From positions 1-33,648 of the forward strand of contig NZ_JAANNP010000018.1 in assembly GCF_011250635.1 (NCBI RefSeq): DNA of 33,648 nucleotides. Direction: 5' to 3'. Positions 15,283 to 23,358 of this stretch are shown here, piece after piece. The position numbers and the translations under genes are program-made. Under the pieces are notes generated by a model. The model worked only from the letters and a program-made list of their open reading frames with translations, ran no database searches and was not told where the DNA came from. Each line of letters starts with the position of its first letter. Position 1 is the stretch's first letter. This DNA is from Motilibacter deserti (GTDB lineage: Bacteria > Actinomycetota > Actinomycetes > Motilibacterales > Motilibacteraceae).

Positions 15283-15711
15283 GTGGACGGCGGCCTGCAG
15301 CGCGCGGTGTGGGAGCCGCTGCGCGCGCTACGCCGCCGGGTCGCGGGCCCACGGGCGGACCGCGACCGGGTCGACCTGCTGCGCGGCCTGCCGGGCCTCG
15401 GCTGTCTCCCCGATGCCGAGCTCGAACGGCTCGCCCTGCTCCTGCAGCCGCACGTGGTGCACGGCGGCGAGGACGTGATCCGGCAGGGCGAGCCCGGCAG
15501 CGCGTACTGGATCGTGTCCGAGGGCGCGGTCGACGTGCTGATCGACGGCGAGGTCGTGTCCACGCTCGGCCCGGGCTGGGGGTTCGGCGACCTCGCGCTG
15601 CGTGGCGGCATCCCGCGCAGCGCGACCGTGACCGCCCACGGGCCGGCGACGCTCTACGCCCTCGACGGCGAGCACTACCTCGCCGCGCTCGGGGAGGACG
15701 CGCAGGGCTGA
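15283..15711 (+). CDS. Stand-alone cyclic-nucleotide-binding domain protein
   Basis: The protein has 142 residues: about 30 basic residues followed by one cNMP-binding beta-roll (about 30-138). Motifs are VIRQGEPGSAYWIVSEGAVDV and the phosphate-binding cassette FGDLALRGGIPRSATV (101-116), with Arg112 as the cyclic-phosphate ligand. The cassette Glu that contacts the ribose is Asp103. There is no helix-turn-helix, kinase, channel or other output domain, so it cannot be a CRP-type regulator by itself. The GTG starts 6 nt after the glycosyltransferase stop, so the two are almost certainly co-transcribed. It may act as a ligand-responsive partner of that enzyme, but this is inference. Confidence 0.85.
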   Translation: MDGGLQRAVWEPLRALRRRVAGPRADRDRVDLLRGLPGLGCLPDAELERLALLLQPHVVHGGEDVIRQGEPGSAYWIVSEGAVDVLIDGEVVSTLGPGWGFGDLALRGGIPRSATVTAHGPATLYALDGEHYLAALGEDAQG

Positions 15712-15739
15712 CGCCGCCGACGGCACGGACCGACGACTG

Positions 15740-15861
15740 CGAGCAGCTGCTCGGATCGGCTGGGAGCCGGGCGAGCTCGCGCCCCCGGAATCGACATCCG
15801 TAGGACGCGATCCGGCCGATCGGCCGGAGTTCTTCGACATCCTGTAGTTCCGCCGGGAACT
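15740..15861. other. Palindrome-rich spacer before the GH84 gene
   Basis: The 246-bp gap 15712-15957 holds three palindromes: CGAGCAGCTGCTCG (15740-15753), CCGGCCGATCGGCCGG (15812-15827, perfect 16-mer) and AGTTCC-gccg-GGAACT (15846-15861). The first could end the preceding transcript. The other two lie in the promoter region of the GH84 gene and could be operators. No sigma-type promoter is clear. Confidence 0.45.
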
Positions 15862-15957
15862 TGCCCCGCAAAAGCGCGCATTCGGTCTGGACCGGCGCAC
15901 AGCGGTCGGTCCAGGGTGTGGGACGACGCCCAGACCGCCTTCGTCGAGGAGCCGGAT

Positions 15958-18900
15958 TTGCCGTACTCGTCGTCCCCTTCCCTCCCGTTGTCGCGGCTTC
16001 GAGACCGTGTCCGGGCAACAGCCCTCGTGGCGGCGGTCGTGACCGCGCTCGCCGCACCGCTCGTCGGCCCGGGCGCCGCGCCGGCCTCCGCCGCAGCCGC
16101 CCCGCCCGACGTCCTCCCCACACCGCAGGAGCTCACCGCCCACGGGGCCGGCGTCGACCTCGAAGGCACCATCACCGTCGTCACGGGACCGGGCACGGAC
16201 GCCGCCGCCCTGCGTGTCGTGCGGAACGTGCTCGCCGCCGCGGGCGCGGTCGACGTGGACGTCGTCGACGACGTGGCGGCCGCTGCGGACGGCGGCCCCG
16301 TCGTCTTCGTCGACGGGACGAGCGACGTTCCCGGTGCCGCGGAGGCCCTGGCCGCGCTCGGTGCGCAAGGAGCGTCAGGCCTTCCCGCCGAGGGCTACGT
16401 TCTCGCCGCCGGGCGCGTGTCGAAGCGCGAGCTCGTCGTGCTCGACGGCGCCGACGCGGCCGGCGCGTTCTATGCCGCGCAGACCCTGCGCCAGCTCGTG
16501 CGCCGCCACGGCAGCCACGCCACCGTCGACGGCGTGGTCGTCCGCGACTGGCCGGAGCTGCCGCTGCGCGGGGTGATCGAGGGGTTCTACGGCACGCCGT
16601 GGTCGCACGCGGCGCGCAAGGACCAGCTCGCGTTCTACGGCCGGCACAAGATGAACATCTACGTGTACTCCCCGAAGGACGACCCCTACCTCCGGGAGCA
16701 GTGGCGGGCGCCCTACCCCGCGCCACAGCTCGCCGACATCAGCGACCTGGTGCGGACCGCCGCTGACAACCACGTCGCGTTCACCTACGCGCTCTCTCCC
16801 GGGCTGTCGATCTGCTACAGCTCCGAGTCGGACGTGCAGGCATTGATCGCGAAGTTCCAAACGCTCTACGACATCGGTATGCGCGACTTCGCGGTCCCGC
16901 TCGACGACATCAGCTACACGACGTGGAACTGCCCTGCGGACCAGGCCCGCTTCGGCACCGGCGGCGGCGCGGCCGGAGCGGCCCAGGCGTACGTGCTCAA
17001 CCGCGTGCAGCGCGAGTTCATCGAGACGCACGCCGGGGCCACGCCCCTGCAGATGGTGCCGACCGAGTACTACGACCAGGCCGAGACGCCCTACAAGGCC
17101 GCGCTGCGCACGCAGCTCGACAGCGACGTCATCGTGGAGTGGACGGGCCAGGGCGTCGTGCCGGGCACGATCACGACCGCGCAGGCCCAGCAGGCGAAGG
17201 CGGTGTTCGGCCACCCGGTCCTCGTCTGGGACAACTACCCGGTCAACGACTACGCGACCGACCGGCTGCTGCTGGCTCCCTACACCGGGCGTGAGGCGGG
17301 CATCGCCGGCTCGATCCTCGGCATCACCTCGAACCCGATGATCCAGCCGTACGCGTCGAAGACCTCGGTCGCCGGTGTCGGCGACTTCACCTGGAACCCC
17401 GACGCCTACGACCCGGAGCAGTCGTGGGCCGCAGCGCTGGACGAGCTCGCCGGGCCTGACGCGGACGTGCGAGAAGCACTGCGCGTGTTCGGAGACCTGA
17501 ATTGGACCTCCGTCCTCGACACCCGGCAGGCCCCGGTGCTCGCGCCGCGGCTGCAGGAGTTCTGGACCGCGTGGGAGCGCGGTGACTCCTCCGCCGCGGC
17601 CGCGGCCGAGCGCCTGCTCGACACCGTGGCCGAGGCTCCGGCCACGCTCCGCGCCGGGATGGCCGACCGCGGGTTCGTGCAGGACGCGGCACCGTGGCTG
17701 ACGGCGGCCGAGCTGTGGGGACGGGCCGACCTTGCCGCCCTGCAGATGCTCGTCGAGCTGCGCAACGGCCGGGTCGAGCGGTCGATCGAGTCCCGGCAGC
17801 GGGCACTCGACCTGGCCGCGCAGGCCGCCGCGGTCGTCTACCAGGGGCTCGGCGGCACCGTGCGCGTCCACGTCGGCGACGGCGTGCTCGACACGTTCGT
17901 CCAGCAGGCCGTGGCCGAGCACGACCGCGCCCTCGCCCTGCGGGCGGTCCGGCCGAGCGTCTCGACCAACCTGCCGACCTATCAGAGCTACGTCCCGGCC
18001 AACATGGCCGACGGCAACCCGGACACGTGGTTCTGGAGCAGCCGGGCGGTCGCGAACGGCGACTACGTCGGGGTCGACCTCGGGTCCGTCCGCGAGGTGT
18101 CCGGCGTCACCGTGCTCATGGCGAAGGCGACGAGCCCGCGCGACTTCATCCAGAACGGCGTGCTCGAGTACTCGGTCAACGGCACGACGTGGACGCCCGT
18201 GCGGACTCTCGTCGACACCGCCGAGGCCACCGCGACGCTGCCCGCCGGGACGAGCGCGCGCTACGTCCGGGTGCGCGCGACCGCCGCGCAGTCCGAGTGG
18301 CTCGTGGTCCGCGAGCTGACGGTCACGAGCGCGACCCCGACCTCGCCCACGGTCACCTCCGGCCCCGCGCCGGCGGCAGGCTCCTCCCTCGGCGCCGCGG
18401 CGGACGGCGACCTCACGACGGCGTACGCGGCGGCGGGCTCGGCGAAGGGCGCGGCCCCGCTCGTGGTGACGCTGCCCGCCGCCCGGCCGCTGTCCCGCGT
18501 CGGTGTGGTCGCGGACGCCGCGGCGACGGTCGAGGTCCGCAGCAACGGGGCCTGGCGGGCCGTCGGCAGCCTGTCGCGCGGCTACACCGAGCTCCCCGTC
18601 GGTGGCCCGGCGGTCGACGCCCTGCGCCTGGTGTGGGGCTCCACCTCCCGGCCGCCCGTCGTGACCGAGGTCCTGCCGTGGTACGCCGACGTCCCCGCCG
18701 TCGCGCTCGCCGGGCCGGCGGACGAGGTGGCGTTCGAGACGGGGTCGACCGCGACGGTGCCGGTATCGGTCACGTCCACCACCCCGGCTGCCGTGGCCGG
18801 CACGCTCTCGGCGGCCGCCCCCGCCGGCCTCACGGTCACACCGGCGAGCAGCGCCCTGACCGTGCCGCGCGGGGCGTCCGCCACGGTGGCGCTGACAATC

Positions 18901-19413
18901 GCCGGGGCGGCCGGGACGTACGACGTGCCCGTCACCTTCACGCCCTCGGGCGGGACGCCGGTCACCACGACCGTCCGCGTCTCCGTCCATCCGCGGGTGA
19001 CGGCGACGAACGTCGCGCTGGCCTCCGCGGGCACGGTCGCGACCGCGAAGAGCGTGGAGCAGGACCTCCCGCAGTTAGCGGCCCGCTTCGCCAACGACGG
19101 CGACACGTCGACCCGGTGGTCGTCGGGCTACGACGACACGGCCTGGCTGCAGCTGCAGTTCGCGGCCCCGCAGCGCGTGGGCAAGGTGGTGCTGCGGTGG
19201 GAGGCGTCGCACGCGGAGTCGTACCTGCTGCAGACCTCGGCCGACGGCACGACGTGGTCCACGGCGCGGGCCGTGACGGCGAGCCCGGGCGGCGTCGAGA
19301 CGCTGTGGCTCGACGGAGCGGAGGTGCGCTACCTGCGCGTGCAGGGCGTCAAGCGGTCGTCGACGTGGGGCTACTCGCTCTGGGAGGTCGAGGCGTACCC
19401 CGTCGCCGGCTGA
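15958..19413 (+). CDS. Secreted GH84 beta-N-acetylglucosaminidase with carbohydrate-binding domains
   Basis: The protein has 1151 residues. A signal peptide (about 1-48) precedes a GH20b-like N-domain (about 60-175). The GH84 catalytic barrel (about 180-470) has LRGVIEGFYGTPWS and the paired catalytic Asp316-Asp317 in PLDDIS. A helical stalk (about 480-675), an F5/8-type C (CBM32-like) domain (about 680-795), a second beta domain (about 800-925), a NEW3-like domain (about 930-1035) and a final F5/8-type C domain (about 1040-1150) follow. The family removes terminal beta-linked GlcNAc from glycans by substrate-assisted catalysis. The TTG at 15958 is preferred: GAGGAG lies 6 nt upstream and it gives a clean signal peptide. 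GTG 15916 is an alternative adding 14 residues. Its place among glycosyltransferases suggests turnover of a GlcNAc-decorated envelope polymer, though a nutritional role is equally possible. Confidence 0.92.
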   Translation: MPYSSSPSLPLSRLRDRVRATALVAAVVTALAAPLVGPGAAPASAAAAPPDVLPTPQELTAHGAGVDLEGTITVVTGPGTDAAALRVVRNVLAAAGAVDVDVVDDVAAAADGGPVVFVDGTSDVPGAAEALAALGAQGASGLPAEGYVLAAGRVSKRELVVLDGADAAGAFYAAQTLRQLVRRHGSHATVDGVVVRDWPELPLRGVIEGFYGTPWSHAARKDQLAFYGRHKMNIYVYSPKDDPYLREQWRAPYPAPQLADISDLVRTAADNHVAFTYALSPGLSICYSSESDVQALIAKFQTLYDIGMRDFAVPLDDISYTTWNCPADQARFGTGGGAAGAAQAYVLNRVQREFIETHAGATPLQMVPTEYYDQAETPYKAALRTQLDSDVIVEWTGQGVVPGTITTAQAQQAKAVFGHPVLVWDNYPVNDYATDRLLLAPYTGREAGIAGSILGITSNPMIQPYASKTSVAGVGDFTWNPDAYDPEQSWAAALDELAGPDADVREALRVFGDLNWTSVLDTRQAPVLAPRLQEFWTAWERGDSSAAAAAERLLDTVAEAPATLRAGMADRGFVQDAAPWLTAAELWGRADLAALQMLVELRNGRVERSIESRQRALDLAAQAAAVVYQGLGGTVRVHVGDGVLDTFVQQAVAEHDRALALRAVRPSVSTNLPTYQSYVPANMADGNPDTWFWSSRAVANGDYVGVDLGSVREVSGVTVLMAKATSPRDFIQNGVLEYSVNGTTWTPVRTLVDTAEATATLPAGTSARYVRVRATAAQSEWLVVRELTVTSATPTSPTVTSGPAPAAGSSLGAAADGDLTTAYAAAGSAKGAAPLVVTLPAARPLSRVGVVADAAATVEVRSNGAWRAVGSLSRGYTELPVGGPAVDALRLVWGSTSRPPVVTEVLPWYADVPAVALAGPADEVAFETGSTATVPVSVTSTTPAAVAGTLSAAAPAGLTVTPASSALTVPRGASATVALTIAGAAGTYDVPVTFTPSGGTPVTTTVRVSVHPRVTATNVALASAGTVATAKSVEQDLPQLAARFANDGDTSTRWSSGYDDTAWLQLQFAAPQRVGKVVLRWEASHAESYLLQTSADGTTWSTARAVTASPGGVETLWLDGAEVRYLRVQGVKRSSTWGYSLWEVEAYPVAG

Positions 19414-19422
19414 GCGCTCGCA

Positions 19423-19460
19423 GGGGATGAGCCGCACGCCGTCGGGTGCGGCTCGTCCCC
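19423..19460. terminator. Bidirectional terminator between convergent genes
   Basis: A 15-bp stem (19423-19437 with 19446-19460, one U-G wobble) with an 8-nt loop starts 9 nt after the GH84 stop and ends 7 nt before the stop of the convergent methyltransferase-like gene. Both strands would form the hairpin; no U-tract follows, as is common in actinobacteria. Confidence 0.82.
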
Positions 19461-19467
19461 GCGGGGG

Positions 19468-20205
19468 TCAGCCCCGGCCGAAGGACCGGGCGAGTGCGTC
19501 GGCCAGCTCGGCGGCGCCCTCGTCGGGCGTGGCGCCCCGCTCACGCAGCCTGCGCAGCACGTCCCAGACGGGGGCGGCGAGCACTCGCTCGGGCTCGACC
19601 GCGGCGTCACGGGCCAGGATCTCCGCCGGCACCTCGCGGACCATCACGTGCTGCTCCACGATGGAGGAGTACGCGTCGGCGAGCGTCGTGTCGCCCGGAT
19701 CGAGGCCCAGCACGAGCAGCAGCCCGGTCGGCCGCGTGTCGACCGGCACGACGGTCAGGCCGGGACGGTGCTCGGCGAGGACGGGCAGCAGCTTCCAGAC
19801 GTCGCCGGTCCACGCCTTGCCCACCGGCGTGCGCTGCGCCTCGGCGGCGTTGCGCGGCAGCACGTCGTCGAGGATCACCGCGGACCAGGGCGTGGACAGC
19901 GCCTCGGCGTGCAGGAAGTCGCGGAGCACGACCTCGAACAGGTGCAGCCCGTCGAGGAAGGCGAGGTCGTACGGCCGTCCCGCCGTCGGTGCGAGCGGCT
20001 CCGGACGGGCGAAGTACTCATCGCTGGTGGTGCGCAGCAGCGCGAGGTCGCCGTCGAGCTCGACGTCGATCGCGAACGCCGGGTCGACGCCCACGCTGCG
20101 CGCGCGGGACAGCGCCAGGCTGCGGCCGTCGCGCACGCCGACCTCGAGGTAGGTCGCGGGCCGGAGGCGGTCGTGGACCCCCCGGAGGAACTCCGTGTAG
20201 AACAT
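19468..20205 (-). CDS. Class I SAM methyltransferase-like protein (copy 1)
   Basis: The protein has 245 residues. Motif I is LEVGVRDGRSLALSR, the following acidic position is in VGVDPAF, and RTTSDEYFARP, DLAFLDGLHLFE and ILDDVLPR complete a Methyltransf_24-like fold. The C-terminal third (WTGDVWKLLPVL, TRPTGLLLVLGLDP) is shared with the copy at 22373-23209; the two look roughly half identical by eye. The substrate is unknown; such enzymes in glycan clusters O-methylate sugars. The ATG at 20205 has AAAGGA 4 nt upstream. It diverges from the TarS/TarP-like GT2 with 70 bp between start codons, so both promoters share that gap. Confidence 0.8.
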   Translation of the reverse strand: MFYTEFLRGVHDRLRPATYLEVGVRDGRSLALSRARSVGVDPAFAIDVELDGDLALLRTTSDEYFARPEPLAPTAGRPYDLAFLDGLHLFEVVLRDFLHAEALSTPWSAVILDDVLPRNAAEAQRTPVGKAWTGDVWKLLPVLAEHRPGLTVVPVDTRPTGLLLVLGLDPGDTTLADAYSSIVEQHVMVREVPAEILARDAAVEPERVLAAPVWDVLRRLRERGATPDEGAAELADALARSFGRG

Positions 20206-20275
20206 GATGTCCTTTCCGCGGCTGCGCCCGACCCTACCCAGCGGGCGCCCGGAGGCCCGGCGAAGGGACGCGTAC

Positions 20276-22249
20276 GTGGCGGTCAAGGTCAGCGTCGTGG
20301 TGCCGGTGCACAACCCGGGCGACCGGATCCTGCGCGTCATGAGATCGCTCGACCGGCAGACGCTGCCGGCCGACGAGTTCGAGGCGATCCTCGTCGACGA
20401 CGGGTCGACCGACGGGACCGCCGAGCGGCTCGGACGCATCGCGGCGCACCGGCCGTACGTCCGGCTCGCCCGGCTCGAGGGGTCGGGGTGGCCCAGCTGG
20501 CCGCGCAACCTCGGGATCGAGCTGGCCAGTGGCGAGTACGTGCTCTTCATGGACCACGACGACGAGCTCGGCGACGACGCGCTGCGCCGCGCGTACGACT
20601 ACGCGGTGGCGAACGGCTCGGACGTCGTGATCGGCAAGGAGGTGGCCGTCGGGCGCTCCGCCCTGGACTCGCGGATGTTCCGGCACAACGTCGCCCGCGC
20701 GTCGATCCTCGAGCACCGGCTGCTCGACCTGCTCACGGTGCACCGGCTCTTCCGCCGGGAGTTCCTCCTCGCGCACCGCATCCGCTTCCCCGAGCGCGTC
20801 GGCCTGCTCGAGGACCACCCCTTCGCCCTCAAGAGCTTCCTCGAGGCCGACGTGGTCTCGATCCTCGCGGACTACCCGGTCTACAAGTGGATCGTCTCGG
20901 ACGAGAACAACTCGCGCCAGACCCCGCAGACCGAGACCTACTTCGCCAACATCCGCGAGTGCCTGGACCTGGTGGAGTCGCACACGTCGCCGGGCCCGGA
21001 GCGCGACGCCATGATGCTGCGCTGGCTGCAGGGCTCGGTGGCCGGCAGCATCGGGCCGCGCATGCTGACCCGACCCGAGGGCCACTGGCGCGAGTGGGTC
21101 GACGCCGTACGGACGATTCTGGAAGAGCGCTTCCCCCGTCGGCTCGACGAGCTGGCCGCGCCCATGCACCGGCTGCGGCTCGCCGTCGGCCGGGCCGGGG
21201 ACCTCGACGCCGTGCTCGCGCTCGCGCGCTTCGAGCAGGGCAGCGCGGTGCGGGCCGAGGCGTCGTCGTACGTGTGGGTGGACGGCGCCCTGCAGGTGCG
21301 CGCCCGCGGCGTCCTGCTCGACGCGTCCGGCGCACCGATGGCGTTCGAGCGCGCCGGCGAGCGCGTGGTCCGGCGCCTTCCCGCAGAGCTCGCGGCGTAC
21401 GCCCCCGACGGGCTGCTCGACGTGACGTCCGCCGTCGAGGCCGCCGCCGCCGAGCTCAAGCTGCGCCACCGTGACAGCCGGGTGGAGTGGTACGTCCCCG
21501 GCACGTCGAGCGCACGCCTGGAGCAGGTGGACGGGCGGCTCGCGCTCGTGGCCGAGTGCACGTCGGAGGTCGACCCCGCGGTCGCGGCCCTGGGCGCCCC
21601 GCTCGAGCCGGGGGTGTGGGACGTCGTCTTCTGGATGCAGGCGCTGGGCTACGACCTACGCCCTCGGCTGGCCGCCGCCCCGGCCCGCCCCGCGCCGGCG
21701 CTCGTCGACGGCGAGCAGCTGGTGGCGTACCGGACCAAGGACGGGAGGCTCGCGCTCGACGTCGGCGCGACCGTGCGCACGCTCGTGGGGTCCGCCCGCC
21801 CCACGCCCGACGACGCGACGGTGCGGCCCGGGCCGGACGGCTCGCTGCTGAGGCTCGCGCTGCCGCGGGTGCACGTGCGCGGGCAGGCGTCGGTCCCGGG
21901 CGGCCTGGCGCTGGAGGCGGCGATCCTCGAGGGCTCGGTCGAGCTGCCGGCCCGGCTCGTCGCCGACGCGGGCGACGCGCGGGTCGAGGCCTACGTCACC
22001 GCCCTGGCCGGGCGCTACGGGCTGCGCGCCACGTTCGGCGAGGGGCCGACGACGCAGCCGTTCCTCGATCTCGAGGCGGCGGACGACGGGACGTACGCGC
22101 TGGTGCCCGTCGCTTCGCCGGACGCGAAGCCCGCCGCGGTGGGAGCCGCGCTCGCGCAGCGTCCGGCACCGCAGGCGATCCCCGTCGGGCGGCGGCCGGT
22201 GCTGGGCGGCCCTGTCCTCAGGCGGGTGCGCCGGCTGGGCGGGAGGTGA
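20276..22249 (+). CDS. TarS/TarP-like GT2 glycosyltransferase, longer paralogue
   Basis: The protein has 657 residues. It starts VAVKVSVVVPVHNPG, almost the same as the glycosyltransferase at 13615, and keeps VDDGSTDGT, GWPSWPRNLGIELASGEY, the MDHDDE metal motif and LLEDHPF in the same order. The C-terminal part is about 100 residues longer, with two beta-rich segments (about 330-480 and 480-640) and a basic end (RRVRRLGGR), suggesting peripheral membrane or polymer binding. The GTG at 20276 aligns with the paralogue start and has AAGGGA 8 nt upstream; an upstream in-frame ATG would overlap the divergent gene start. Terminators follow at 22257-22281 and beyond. The sugar donor is not known; GlcNAc is suggested by TarS/TarP resemblance and the nearby GH84 enzyme. 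Confidence 0.85.
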   Translation: MAVKVSVVVPVHNPGDRILRVMRSLDRQTLPADEFEAILVDDGSTDGTAERLGRIAAHRPYVRLARLEGSGWPSWPRNLGIELASGEYVLFMDHDDELGDDALRRAYDYAVANGSDVVIGKEVAVGRSALDSRMFRHNVARASILEHRLLDLLTVHRLFRREFLLAHRIRFPERVGLLEDHPFALKSFLEADVVSILADYPVYKWIVSDENNSRQTPQTETYFANIRECLDLVESHTSPGPERDAMMLRWLQGSVAGSIGPRMLTRPEGHWREWVDAVRTILEERFPRRLDELAAPMHRLRLAVGRAGDLDAVLALARFEQGSAVRAEASSYVWVDGALQVRARGVLLDASGAPMAFERAGERVVRRLPAELAAYAPDGLLDVTSAVEAAAAELKLRHRDSRVEWYVPGTSSARLEQVDGRLALVAECTSEVDPAVAALGAPLEPGVWDVVFWMQALGYDLRPRLAAAPARPAPALVDGEQLVAYRTKDGRLALDVGATVRTLVGSARPTPDDATVRPGPDGSLLRLALPRVHVRGQASVPGGLALEAAILEGSVELPARLVADAGDARVEAYVTALAGRYGLRATFGEGPTTQPFLDLEAADDGTYALVPVASPDAKPAAVGAALAQRPAPQAIPVGRRPVLGGPVLRRVRRLGGR

Positions 22250-22256
22250 GGCTGCG

Positions 22257-22281
22257 GGGCCTGGGCGATCTGACCAGGCCC
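22257..22281 (+). terminator. Terminator hairpin after the longer GT2
   Basis: A perfect 8-bp stem GGGCCTGG/CCAGGCCC with a 9-nt loop begins 8 nt after the stop codon at 22249. No U-tract follows. Confidence 0.6.
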
Positions 22282-22307
22282 GGGCTCACGCCTGGATCCG
22301 CGCAGTT

Positions 22308-22340
22308 GTGGAGTGCGACGCTCGCCAGAGCGGGCTCCAC
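22308..22340. terminator. Second hairpin in the convergent gap
   Basis: GTGGAG (22308-22313) pairs with CTCCAC (22335-22340), and inside it CGCTC-gcca-GAGCG (22319-22332) forms a second stem. The structure lies 33 nt past the stop of the minus-strand gene ending at 22373, and it could serve either strand. Confidence 0.5.
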
Positions 22341-22372
22341 GACCCCGACGCCACACCTGACGACGACCGCCG

Positions 22373-23209
22373 TCAGCGCGAGCGCAGCGCCTTGACCTGG
22401 CGCAGGCCCTGCTTGACCGTCCGGGTGGCCGTACGCCGCAGCTCGCGCCGCCGCGCGCGGTAGATCGTCGGGCGCTCGAGCGCCTCGGTCATCTCGACCC
22501 GCGCCCGCTCGCGGGAGACCCACGGCCGGCGGGACCGTCGCAGGGAGCCCCAGACCGGCGAGCGGAGCAGCTTCTCCGGCGCGAGTGCGCCCTCGCGGTT
22601 GAGGATCGCGGGCGGCACGTCCTGCGGGTCGTCCACGACGTACTTCTCGACGATCTCGTCGTAGTGGTCGGTGAGGACCGTGTTGTCGGGGTCGAGCCCG
22701 GTCACGAGCAGCAGCCCCGTGGGGCCGGTGTCGACGAGCAGGAGCGTCAGGTCGGGACGGTACTGCCGCAGCACCTCGACGATCTTGTAGACGTCGCCGG
22801 TCCAGACGCGGGTGTGGCGGTCACGGGCCGCCTCGTCGACCTTGCGCGGGAAGATGTCGTCGAAGACCACGACGCTGCTCGGGCTCGAGCAGCGCTCGAC
22901 GTTGATGAAGTCGCGCAGCGCGAACTCGAACAGGTGCATGCCGTCGATGAACGCGAGGTCCGCGGGCGCCCCGTGGAAGGGCGCGAGCGGGTCCGGACGG
23001 GAGAAGTACTCATCGCTCGTCGTCTTGAACAGCGCGACGTCGCACGTGATGGGGCACTTGATGGCGAAGTCGGGGTCGATGCCGATCGACTTCGACCGCG
23101 ACAGCGCGAGGCTGTCACCGGCGCGGACTCCGACCTCGAGGTACGTCGCCGGCCGCAGCGCCTCGTGCAACCGCCCGAGGAACTCCAGGTAGGGCATCTG
23201 GCCGGCCAC
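22373..23209 (-). CDS. Class I SAM methyltransferase-like protein (copy 2)
   Basis: The protein has 278 residues and is a paralogue of the protein at 19468-20205. It shares LRPATYLEVGVRAGDSLALSR, KTTSDEYFSRPDPLAP, DLAFIDGMHLFE, VVFDDIFPR, WTGDVYK and DTGPTGLLLVTGLDPD. It has a longer, very basic C-terminal tail (RRRELRRTATRTVKQGLRQ) absent from copy 1, which could bind membrane lipid or polymer. The GTG at 23209 has GGGAGG 4 nt upstream, the same short spacing as in copy 1; ATG 23197 would be too far from it. It is probably monocistronic: its own promoter lies in 23210-23258, and it ends at the convergent terminators. The substrate is unknown. Confidence 0.8.
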   Translation of the reverse strand: MAGQMPYLEFLGRLHEALRPATYLEVGVRAGDSLALSRSKSIGIDPDFAIKCPITCDVALFKTTSDEYFSRPDPLAPFHGAPADLAFIDGMHLFEFALRDFINVERCSSPSSVVVFDDIFPRKVDEAARDRHTRVWTGDVYKIVEVLRQYRPDLTLLLVDTGPTGLLLVTGLDPDNTVLTDHYDEIVEKYVVDDPQDVPPAILNREGALAPEKLLRSPVWGSLRRSRRPWVSRERARVEMTEALERPTIYRARRRELRRTATRTVKQGLRQVKALRSR

Positions 23210-23258
23210 GAGGCCTCCCGCATATCGATGGTGCTGGCTGTGTTCGCGTGCAAGGAAA

Positions 23259-23275
23259 CGGCCGCAGAACGGCCG
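23259..23275 (-). terminator. Candidate terminator of the 26662-23359 operon
   Basis: CGGCCG-5 nt-CGGCCG forms a 6-bp stem, followed on the minus strand by GTTTCCTTG, a short T-rich run. It lies 84 nt past the stop of the nucleotidyltransferase gene. Confidence 0.45.
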
Positions 23276-23358
23276 GGAAACGTGCCGCGACGCTAACCCG
23301 CGCCCCGCTACGGCAGCAAGGCGGCGCGCGTCAACGCCCTGTTACTACGGACGCCGCC

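Noticed and set aside
15916-15957. GTG 15916 as the start of the GH84 gene
   Set aside because: It has no ribosome site and adds an acidic stretch before the signal peptide; TTG 15958 has GAGGAG at the right distance.
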